NCBI RefSeq assembly: GCF_041260155.1
Contig: NC_091948.1
Span: 1,104,001 to 1,168,000 of the forward strand
Origin: Ptychodera flava
Lineage: Eukaryota > Hemichordata > Enteropneusta > Ptychoderidae
Length of the DNA: 64,000 bases
Reading direction: 5' to 3'
Part shown: one piece after another, positions 23,190 through 33,361 of the stretch
Position numbering within the stretch: position 1 is the first letter of the stretch
How the letters are laid out: every line of letters starts with the position of its first letter
Notes under the pieces: model-generated
Seen by the model: the letters and a program-made list of their open reading frames with translations, nothing else
Database searches by the model: none
Told to the model about the DNA's origin: nothing
Translations under genes and position numbers: made by a program

Positions 23190-24260
23190 ATGCCTCCTAT
23201 ATCGAATGTTGCGCGCTCCATAGGATTCAATGGTAACTCGTCGATGATGTCGCGGGCCACATAGTCATCACTGGACTGAAAGTGAACCAGAACTATTTTC
23301 AACTTGACAACGTTTGGATGAAAAATGTTGAAATTTCATGTTTTGCATAGGAAATCCGAGTTGAGGAAAATTTTGCGGAAAAAAATGATAAACTGCATAA
23401 CAGTAGTTTAAATATAAAGGGGAAGTTCACCAAGGATGATTTTTACATATGTGGTAGCTCTGTTGTCATTTACCCCAGAAAAGCTATTTTCACTATTTAT
23501 AACACGCCCGATTTTTTACGAAAATGATGAAAATAGTACAGGAAGTTGCCCATGTAATTTGAATCATGGGAAAAAAGCCCCAAGCTTGGAGCTTGCATCA
23601 TGTGATATGGAAGGGACCATCTTTGGATGGGTATGGCCCCCACATTGTCCACTCACAGTAACACAGTAGTAAACAGCAACACAAAATCTGACAGTGGACA
23701 GTTTATTATAAGTGATTCATCGTTTATGCAAGGATACTCAGAATAAACAAAAGTTATGTAAATACGCACTGCCTGGTTTAAGCATGGGTGAGTGGACAAT
23801 GCCATACCCATGGGAAAATGGTGCCTTCCATATCACATTATGCAAGCTCCAAGCTTGGCGCTTTTTCCCATGATTCAAATTACATGGGCAACTTCCTGTA
23901 CTATTTCTATCAGTTTTTGTAAAAATTATGTCAGTTTTAAATGGTGAAAATAGCTTTTCCGGGGTAAGTGACTACAAAACTAGCACATATGTAAAAATCA
24001 TCCTTGGTGAACTTCCCCATTCGATGATAAAAATCATTCTATTTGTAACGGATTTTCATCTAAGATGGAAATAAAGCATTTGATTATCATTTGCCAATAA
24101 ATCTAAATATTTTGAGTGAAAACTGTGTAAGAGAGACATGTAATAAAAACATAGCCCAAACAAGGGACTATCTACTCTTGGGGCAGGAGACCATTTGCCC
24201 TCCTTACGCCGGGCAAATAGTCACCTACCCTCGGGCACATAGTCCCATGTTTGGGCTATA
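23190..24260 (-). mobile_element. Second copy of the palindromic-head element, interrupted by a 600-bp foldback element
   Basis: Minus-strand paralogue of 7518-8005. The palindromic head is at 24151-24260 (ATAGCCCAAACAAGGG at one end, its complement at the other). The body is split by an unrelated block at 23419-24018. Without that block the lengths agree (about 471 versus 488 bp). Confidence 0.65.
23419..24018. mobile_element. 600-bp foldback element nested in the 23190-24260 element
   Basis: Ends GGGGAAGTTCACCAAGG and its complement. Pairing continues inward as an imperfect inverted repeat for most of the length (for example AAGCTTGGAGCTTGCA versus TGCAAGCTCCAAGCTT), leaving a short centre near 23720. 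No transposase ORF. The homologous position at 7.7 kb lacks it. No clear target duplication seen. Confidence 0.7.
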
Positions 24261-24269
24261 ATATATTGT

Positions 24270-25300
24270 GTTGACTTTTTGTTTGTCAGGAAAATGTACT
24301 AGACGACCATTTGATGTTCCACAAATGTTTTACTTGTGTTCAGAAGGTGTGAACAGATCTATATTTGCATGTTTGATTTTCTCACGTCGTGGATTGAAGC
24401 TATATAAAACCAGTCAATTTGTCTGTGACAATTTGGAATTTTAACGTTTAAAGCCGCACTTTTCAATCCCAGGTCCTCGCATTAGTGGAGTTCTCCTCCC
24501 AGTCAAACACTTGGCAAGTATGATGTTTGATTTCTATTACATTAATTACTCAAACTGATTTCAATCTTTTGTCACCTTTTGCTAATCCTGCAATTAGAGC
24601 TTATATAACCGTTTGATTGACGGTCGGTTCAAATTGCCAACGGTCATTTATTCCCCAGCACACGAATTTCCTTAAAAAACGTCTTCCAGCCACGTTAGAA
24701 TTTGAATATAACCACAGGGTTCGATCAGCAGCAGCTTCGTGCTGACCGCTTGGCAGTCTGTCAGCGTTTTTGCTGTCCGAAAAAACCAAAAAGTGGCATT
24801 TTCTGGAGCGTGTGCCCTCATGTTGCCTGTTTGGTGTCCACTTACACAATGAACGTCGCCATAGGTTGGCGCCCTTTTAAAGGGAGGCTCCGCCTTTAAC
24901 ACAATACAAACAAACTTAGCTTCTTATCTTTAAAATGTCCATTATTGACAGACTATTTGACCCAGCTGTCAACATATTCATATCTTGAGCTAATATTATC
25001 CTTTTTCTGATAAGGGCGTCATTTTCTGTTCCTCTTTTGGGGTGTTAACATTTTGATACCCTCAGTGGTCAGACCGAGTACATGTTTTTCCTTTCGGTGA
25101 TGGCACTTTCAAAGTGAAACAAACAAAAAGGATGTGTGGCCTGCAGTATGCAATGGCATGTTTTAGCCTTAATAGAGTTAATCCATATTACGCCAAGTTC
25201 TTGACACCACACCAGGTCAACTTGGTTAACACCAGAAAAGCATAATGTGTCCAGTATGTATATTGCATTATATAAAGACTTTAACATTTGGAAGACCCCT
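24270..25300. other. Intergenic stretch without a recognised gene
   Basis: Three short overlapping open frames occupy 24600-24900 on both strands. None shows a family motif, splice signals or homologous neighbours, and I treat them as chance ORFs. No repeat family was recognised. Confidence 0.4.
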
Positions 25301-25317
25301 GAAAACAGATACTGTAA

Positions 25318-25650
25318 ACATGATTTTAGCTCCAATTTGCCATACATATATGGCAATTTGGAGGTTATATGGTTGAAAAAAGTCTGTATGTGAGATGTCT
25401 GTCTGTCTGTATGTATGGATGTCTGTCCGTCCAACGCGAAAACTCATGAACCGCTGCTCGTATTAAGCTGATTTTTGGTGTAATGATGCCATATGTGGTG
25501 TAGATGTGCTGTTTTTAAACTGAATTTTTTAGTCTCATAGATATGCAAATGAGGTAGAAAAACTGGCGAAAATGGTCAAAAATCAATAACTCTGGAACTA
25601 CTCGTCTGATCATTGTCATATTTGGTTTTTAGGTATCTTAGGCCCATTTG
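25318..25650 (+). repeat. Dispersed repeat with hairpin and TGTC microsatellite, copy 1
   Basis: Starts with a hairpin (CTCCAATTTGCCATA / TATGGCAATTTGGAG), then a TGTC/TGTA microsatellite at 25385-25430, then AAAACTCATGAACCGCTGC and a body including ATATGCAAATGAGG. A related copy lies at about 26960-27640. Confidence 0.55.
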
Positions 25651-25909
25651 TCTCTTCGGTGCGCTTTCTCTGAGTACCTAGTCCCAACTCATTCAACAAG
25701 ACTTAGTTTGTGAAAAAATAGCAATGGTAATTTGAGAGTTAAAATGTGCTTGGTTAATAGAATGAAAATACTGGTAAAGATAACCAGCTGAAGATTCTTT
25801 ATAACCTGACAGATATGCTGTTTTTTTTATGACATAACCTTGATAAGCAAGGCATGTTTACTTTAATTAGAATGTAATTAACTCTTGTTTATATTATTAT
25901 AAGCAGTAT

Positions 25910-26781
25910 TATCATATACCTATGCCCTGTATTGTGTCTGTACTGAGTTCAGTGACATGATTTATCATGTTGATTTGCATGTCAATAAAGTGATATGCCT
26001 TGTTGATTTGCATATGAAAGGAATGATCAGCGCGCCTTTCTTTCATTCAATTGAATATTAGCATATGAAAAAGTGATACGACCTGTTGATTTACATAACA
26101 AAGCCTGATACGGCCTGTTGATTTGCATACCGGACTACTTTCATGGTGGCGCCCTAATCAAAACAAACCATGGTGCCCGTCTATGATTTTGACTTTGACT
26201 ACGATTATTATGTCCGATCTCCAAAAGTGGCAGGGTTTTGAAGCATAGGGAAATGCGGGGTAACTAAATAAAACACATGTGTCGATATCGGATTATTCTG
26301 CCAGTAGTGCTACCAATTTGAACAAATTAAAGAGCAGAGCATCACACCGTACGGGCACTGACAGATCGATGACAGACCAGCTGTTCCGTCCGTGCATAAG
26401 CACAGACGCGCAGACGATAAGCAAAAGTGCTATCGGACATGTCGGAGGACCGGCAAATTTAAAAGCACAACTTTCAAAAATATCATGTATTCATGGTTAA
26501 TGCGTTCTGGAAAATAATACAAAACACAACACTTGCATGTACCGTACGGATTAGATAGATATCCTACATGTTTGATGACAGAGTTCAAGCATTTCTCTGC
26601 TCAACCGTAAAATAATTGTCAATGAGCCAGCTGATAGATTACGTCAGACGCTAGTATATCAATCCGCCTTAGCAAGATGACGCAAACAAATGTAGTCCAT
26701 CAAGAAAAACCACAGTGAAACGTATCATATTTTAATATACGAGATTTATTCATTCAATAACGTGGGCATAGGTATATGATA
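25910..26781 (+). mobile_element. 872-bp element with perfect 18-bp terminal inverted repeats (composite copy 1)
   Basis: Left end TATCATATACCTATGCCC, right end GGGCATAGGTATATGATA, a perfect inverted pair. The interior has short direct repeats near the left (CTGTTGATTTGCATA at about 25992, 26080 and 26115). The longest open frame (26279-26500) has no recognisable domain. A long hairpin starts 2 bp beyond the right end. A related element with the same arrangement lies at 38409-39219. Confidence 0.65.
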
Positions 26782-26783
26782 AA

Positions 26784-26938
26784 GAGGTTATCCCTCGATA
26801 TCACCTCTTGGTAGGGTCGTATTGCTGCTCGTGCGGTTGTGGGCCGCATCACACTCGTCTTCGACTCGTGTGATGCGGCCCACAACGGCACTCGCAGCAA
26901 TACGACCCCACCAAGAGGTGATATCGAGGGATAACCTC
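26784..26938. repeat. 155-bp long hairpin, 71-bp arms, abutting the TIR element
   Basis: Arms 26784-26854 and 26868-26938 are complementary with only a handful of mismatches around a 13-nt loop (TCGTCTTCGACTC). The outer ends read GAGGTTATCCC / GGGATAACCTC. Confidence 0.9.
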
Positions 26939-26959
26939 ATAGTATCAAGTTGAACAAGC

Positions 26960-27640
26960 TGATATTGATAGGTTGGTTGGCTGTTGGAGGTTAAAAGCTG
27001 TAAATATAAATGTATGTATGTATGCATGTCTGTCTGTGTATATGTATGCATGCATGTATGTATGCATGTATGTATGTATTTTTGTTAGTATATGCGGATG
27101 TATGTCCGTCCACATTAAAAACTCCTAAACCGCAGCACCTACCATCTTAGTATTTGGTGGACAGGTGCACCCAGGGGTGGAGATGTGAATTTGTTCAAAT
27201 GAACATGTCAAAGTCAAAAATATGCAAATGAGGGGGAAAAAGGGAAAAATCCTGCAAATTGCTAAAACTGTTAACCACTGGCCAGATTTGGTTGAAACTT
27301 GGTATGTAGGCTCTTTATAGTGACTTAGTTACATTTCTTCAAATTCTGGTGAAATTTTGAAAGTTGTATTTTTTGGGCAATTTTCCCGTTTTTGGCCAAA
27401 AAAATCTTTTCTGAAGGCGCTCATCCCATTGCCTTGAAAACTTGTATGTATGATCCTAGGGTTGGCCTTTGTCAGGTTTGTTCAAATTGTGGTGAAATTT
27501 TCATATTTGTATTTTTGGGGCAATTTTTCCCATTTTTTGTCAAAAAATCATTTTCTCCCAAAGTATTTGTTGGATTGCTTTAAAACATGATAGTCTTGAT
27601 CCTAGGGATGTTTTCTGTCAGATGTGTTAAAGTCATTATG
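26960..27640 (+). repeat. Dispersed repeat with TGTA microsatellite, copy 2
   Basis: TGTA/TGCA microsatellite at about 27008-27082, then GTCCGTCCAC, AAAACTCCTAAACCGCAGC and AATATGCAAATGAGG as in the copy near 25.4 kb. Its right part contains two diverged direct repeats (CATTGCCTTGAAAAC... and GATTGCTTTAAAACAT..., each followed by GATCCTAGGG) about 150 bp apart. Confidence 0.5.
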
Positions 27641-27799
27641 AGATGGAGCATTTCATATTGCTGGGGGATAAGATTAATTTGGACTTGCAATGGAATTTTC
27701 TTAGTAATCAACCTGTAAGAATGCAATGTCATGTGTGTACTAGTACTTAGTATCTCTGTAAAATGGGAGCACAGTGTCATTGACACTATTGTTACTGAC

Positions 27800-28660
27800 T
27801 AAACTTGCTACAACACCATTCCAAGTAGGTGAAAATACACATAGGTTTTGGTTAAATATTGCGTTTTATTGACCCAGCAGATGGAAAAGTAATAGGCTTA
27901 GCGGGATACAAGTTTATGACGTTCAAATGTAGACCACCCCCTCATCTTGACTTTGATCTATAAGGCCCGTAATTTAAGTACACAAAGCAATTATGTTTTT
28001 TTGTAAATTTTCTCATCTTCTGTGCCTGATACACAAAATATTTTAGTAGGCCTAATCATGAAGAACAAATAAAAGTAAGTTGTCCTTTCAAAGGGATACC
28101 GCTGTTGGAACTGCGCTGAAAGGTCGTATGAGACCCATACGACCCATGTAAACACTGTATCCAACGTACAATGGTGATTGATGAAAGTTAAAATATGTCT
28201 CTGTCATAATCTACATCATATAATATAGATATTGCATCTATGATGATGAGGTGCATCTAGATATGCACGAAATATATTGTTTGTAAATAAGAAACTCTCA
28301 CAGGCGCACTTCCGACAATGGTTTCCCTTTAAGAAAACACAATGCAAATCACTGTTTATCCCAAACCTTTACAGCAACTTTATTGACTGTTTTCATTTCA
28401 AAAGAACAAAGAATACATAAAAGATTGCGGAAAAAAGTGAATTATTGCTTTTAATATTGGCTGATGTGAGACACTTGAACTCCTTGCCTGGTGGATTTTC
28501 ATGAGATAATAAGATGGCAGAATTACAGACTTTTCATTGGGTGATATCGAAAAGTACTGAAACCTGAGACAGAAATCAATACATTATGTGGGTTGTGCAG
28601 TTGTCTACAGACACACCATAGTTATCAATAAGCTGACACTTCAGTAGTATCGGTAGTTAG
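27800..28660. other. Intergenic stretch without a recognised gene
   Basis: No plausible ORF, RNA gene or repeat family seen. Several CATACGACC-type short inverted words occur near 28115-28145. Confidence 0.35.
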
Positions 28661-28671
28661 TGATTTACAAA

Positions 28672-29115
28672 TCAGTAGCCACTGGTAGATATGGATGTAG
28701 TTTTAGTCAACACATCAGTAGCCACTGGTAGATATGGATGTAGTTTTAGTCAACACATCAGTAGCCACTGGTAGATATGGATGTAGTTTTAGTCAACACA
28801 TCAGTAGCCACTGGTAGATATGGATGTAGTTTTAGTCAACACATCAGTAGCCACTGGTAGATATGGATGTAGTTTTAGTCAACACATCAGTAGCCACTGG
28901 TAGATATGGATGTAGTTTTAGTCAACACATCAGTAGCCACTGGTAGATATGGATGTAGTTTTAGTCAACACATCAGTAGCCACTGGTAGATATGGATGTA
29001 GTTTTAGTCAACACATCAGTAGTAGCCACTGGTAGATATGGATGTAGTTTTAGTCAACACATCAGTAGCCACTGGTAGATATGGATGTAGTTTTAGTCAA
29101 CACATTAGTAGCCAT
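28672..29115. repeat. 43-bp minisatellite, about ten near-identical copies
   Basis: Unit starts CAGTAGCCACTGGTAGATAT and has a strict 43-bp period (starts at 28672, 28715, 28758 and so on). One copy near 29016 has a 3-bp TAG insertion. Copies are almost identical, implying recent expansion or homogenisation. Nothing suggests coding: a 43-bp period shifts frame every unit. Confidence 0.95.
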
Positions 29116-29119
29116 TAAA

Positions 29120-31320
29120 TGGTAAGCCAGTAGTCACTAATTTAAAGTTTCTCAATACCGAAGTTACTTGAACAAAATTCGAACCACAGATTTCATAAAA
29201 TATTAATTCTGCCTCAAGTTCTGTTTTTTCCTCATCATTTGTGAAAACAAAGTTCATGTTTTGAGGTTGTTAAACAAACTGGCCACTCACAGTGTTATCC
29301 AAACCAATGAAGTGCTGTGATTTCCCAACAGAAAATACAAAACATTGCATTTATAAGTTGTCTCAAAATTCAGATATTGGCAACTTTGAGATAAAAATCA
29401 ATGGAAAATATTCCGAGAAATAACCATGTACCTGTACTTGGATACTCTGTTCTCTATAGAAAATTGAGGAAAGATTTAACAACACTACACGTGCTGGGAA
29501 TGAAACTTGAAGGTTATGAATTTAGTGAACATCTTTACATGCCTACTGCAAACAGAAAGAAATATCTTTTGGATTCCTACACATGTGAACATCTGAATTA
29601 AACCAACTATCTGAATATTTGATATTCAAATAACAGTGTCTGCCTGTACTCTTCTTTGAATTCTTAAAATAATCTTATCTTACTAGTAATTTGCTTTGGT
29701 GACAAGTAAGTCTGTTGTTGAACAGTTTCTTTTGAAACATTTTCTCCACATTTTTTTGACAATCATATCATGGAGCCTCTGCGTCAATAGAGACCCCCTT
29801 AATTACATATATAAATGAACATACCCCTAGTTTTATTTTCCAATACTCTGACAAGAAACCAAAGAAACAGTGAATCCTGACACTGAAATGTCAAGGATAC
29901 TTACAACAAAATAAACAATAAAACCAAGAAAGTACAAAAAAGTTTTGAAAATTTCATTCACAAGAGTAGATAGACATCTGATAAACAAACACAGCATAGT
30001 GAGATGCAGGTGATATAAAAGTGTGTGTGACTGCTATAAGCTAAGGTGAAAAGTGACAAGTTCAGCCAAGGCATACACACAGGTCACAGCAGAGAGTTAT
30101 AAATAAATACATGCCTAAACACATGAAAATAAACAGCTGTTTTCAAGCCTTATGCTGGTATTCTATCAGTTTACGGCTCAAAAAAAGACAAAACATTGCA
30201 CAGTTGAAATGAGATTCTTGCCTTATAAATACACCAAATAGACACAAAAACTGACAAATCAAATCTGAAAAAATACTTAAAGTATGTCTGAGTAGTAAAT
30301 AGGTCATTGAACTTACCACAACATATTGAACTTCTAATCCGCTACCCTTAAGTACTTGTACAAAACTATATACCAAGGTTTATTTCGTTTTTGTGATGTC
30401 GAATGTTGCACTTGCTGAGTATTTTATCATTTCATTTGATCGTAAGCAAATCCTAAAAAAGTATCAAAGAGGACACTAAAAAGCTCAAGACAACTATGAT
30501 GAGGTCACATCTGGTAATCGAAATACATGGCAAGTACAAAACTTTGGAAAATGTATTTCTGTCGTTGAGGGAAACTTTCCATGTATGAATTGATCTCAAT
30601 ATTTTTATACTCCAAGTGCACTGACACAGAGCTGGTACAAAGAAAACTGTACAATTTTTTTACATTTACAACATTTTTACATTCTTGAGAAGAGATGACT
30701 ATGAGACAATTTCGCAGTACTTCCAGCCCAAACTACTGATCCTATGATATACACATGATTTTAGTGCTGCTGAGGTTCTGAAGTCATTGTAAAAGGGTCC
30801 CCCCAAAGTGTACCACAGACACAGCACAGCAATCATGAAGGATTCCAAAACCATTGAGCCATGTTGTCAGACCTTGGCAAAAACATTGCGCACCACATGA
30901 ACACATTCCTGCCAAAACTTCACATATTATCAGAGTTTATTTCTCATGGCAGATCAACTTTCTTGAAGGTGCTCCCAAACTTGAATGCTATGATCTATTA
31001 TCATTTACCGCTAGGTTTTTTCCTTATTATCTTCTGTGCAAGCTCCAGTTCCTAATTACCATAATCCTGTTTCTGTTGAAGTTGATTTTGACTTATTTGA
31101 CTTAATAATATCTTGACGAACCATTTTCATTGGCAATTGGTGAAAGAAAAAAATGGGTTCAATTATTCATAGAAAAGGGCAGAAATCTATGCATTGATAG
31201 GAAGAAATGCGTATTGTACAGTCATGACAGTTGGCTACTGCAAGTCTTTCCTCTTCAAAGTTCGTTTGTGATGTTGATGACGTGTATTTGCTACATAGCT
31301 GGAATTTCAAGCTTCAAGTG
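29120..31320 (-). other. 3' flank of the GOLM-like gene, probably including its 3' UTR
   Basis: No further coding exon is needed after the stop at 31321-31323. Minus-strand AATAAA candidates lie near 30935, 30378 and 29833, so the 3' UTR could be 0.4-1.5 kb. The ORFs here, including a 66-residue plus-strand frame at 29401-29601, have no recognisable family. Confidence 0.4.
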
Positions 31321-31700
31321 TTACTGTTCATTGTTGGGGTCTTCAGCCTCTTTGTCATCAAAGCTTCTCTCTTGTTCTTCTTCAACATGATCCTCATCAT
31401 CTCCTTCTCCAACCTTGATATAATTTGCATCACCGTCATCACCATCATCTCCATAGTCATCTCTTTCATCTCCCTCAACAACTTGAATACCTTTTTCATT
31501 TTCATTGTCCTCTTTGATATCTTCTTCATTCAGTTCCCTTTCCTCTTCTTCCCTAACCCTCTCACTATCCCTGATATCATTCCCCTCCCCCTGGTTTTCC
31601 TGATCTTCATCACGAGCCTCTATATCGTTGGCCTCTGCATCATTGGCTGCTGCAACATCGGCCTCTGCATCATTGGCTGCTGCAACATTGGCCTCCGCAT
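31321..31700 (-). CDS. Terminal coding exon of the GOLM-like gene: acidic tail
   Basis: After an acceptor TTGACTTGCAG the frame encodes about 125 residues dominated by Asp and Glu. It begins with a duplicated block (ANVAAANDAEA / ADVAAANDAEA) and ends DPNNEQ-stop. Acidic C-terminal tails are typical of the GOLM/GPP130 group of Golgi proteins. The exon has no internal ATG in this frame, so it is easily missed. The longer plus-strand frame over the same bases is its antisense shadow. Confidence 0.75.
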
Positions 31701-33298
31701 CTGCAAGTCAAATACGATGAATCACTATTATATGCCTAGAACAGAAGTGCTTTCAGAAACAAAAACATTGTGAGAATACTAGTAATTCTCTCTAGATCCT
31801 TCCATAGCTTTGGCAGCTACTTGTGCTGTGGATCTCACAATTCAAATTTATACCTCCCACCAGAAAATTGTGGTACAACACAATGATTTCTACGGCATGG
31901 TTGGACTCCTATCCTAGTGAAGTAGTACCAAAGGATTTAATATGTGCTACATTTTCATTAGAACAACAACAGACAGTAACACCTTTGTATGCTAAATAAT
32001 TCTCACGTCACTGAAACAAACTAAATCCCTGAGATGTGAACAACAGCTTTTCAAAATATTTGCTGTGATCACTTGCCATTTTATTGTACTGAAAGAAATG
32101 CATCAAAGACTGGTTTATGTACGCTGAAATGAATTTGCTGGCCTCTAAGCACGACACATCAATTTTAACCCTTTGATTGCCAAAGTCAATTTTTGTCACC
32201 TTTATAAAACATACCCCAGTCAATTTTTTTTTTATTCAGATTTTTGACATAATTTCATAAAAAATGTTGGCCAATGAAATATGATATCCATTTGGTCAAA
32301 ATTATCAATAGAATTACTGAAAAATTTTAATAGTTGGTAGAATGTTGCACAGAAATTTTGGCAGGGAAAAATTACAACACTCAAAGGGTTAAAGTAGTAA
32401 TTAAACGAGGATTTCCAAGTGAAATATTTGCTGAAAGCTGCTGACCCTGTGAATTATGAGAATCAGTGTCCTGTAAGATTACGTGACAATCAACTGCTAC
32501 ACAAAAATGGGTCCCATGTGCTTTGCCACGTGACATGTATTGACATTTGGCTGACCATAGACCCTAAAAAAATGAAGGTTTAGGGTCTATGAATTTTGAG
32601 AAATTGCTAGATTGGATTTAAAGCAACTTGTCTCTCCCTGCTTGAATCCTTCCAGTCTACTTCCTTCAACACAGATCCTTCTCAACCTCGAAAACACTTC
32701 AGTTGTATGTATCACAGTTTGGTTGGGAAAGGGTTAATATGTTTAATACTGAATTTCAAAGATGCAGAAATTTTTTCCAAATGAGGTAATGGCTGACATC
32801 AAAGCCTTTTCCATTTAAAATTGATAACCTGCTAACTGTAAGATCAGTACAGTTGGTACAGTTGATCACAAGTCTATGGCTATGCCAAATTATATTCAGC
32901 ATGCCGATTTTTGTCATCACTTTTTTTTCACCAAAAGGAGTTACAGAAATATGAAACAAACATATACATTTCGCACATTTCAACATGAAATGAAACTGCA
33001 AAAACAAAAAACCCTTTATTTCTGAGCAGTTTATCTATCTAGTTCCTACTTTTATACACAAATACTGATTAGTTTCTATGACGTCACTGACATGTACAGA
33101 CAGTTTGCTGAATCAAAATGAAACATTTATTAAACAAACTCGGAGACTTAGTTTCGGTCTGTTGTGGTAAAATTGATTATAAAATGGTCATCAGACATAT
33201 TGGTAACAAAATCACTATCAACGATTTGTGTGGCACAAGTTCTGTTTAATTGAAACTTTAAATCTCCCCCTTTCTCCTTGCTTGCTCTGCACACATGC

Positions 33299-33361
<63 letters not shown>

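Noticed and set aside
24601..24902. Overlapping open frames of 65-82 residues on both strands
   Set aside because: No domain, no splice context, and mutually overlapping on opposite strands; treated as chance.
28672..29115. Regular short repeats that could suggest a CRISPR array
   Set aside because: Units are directly contiguous with no unique spacers, and the window is clearly animal nuclear DNA.
31231..31773. 180-residue hydrophobic plus-strand frame
   Set aside because: Antisense of the acidic terminal exon of the GOLM-like gene; Asp/Glu codons read backwards give Ile/Phe/Leu/Ser.
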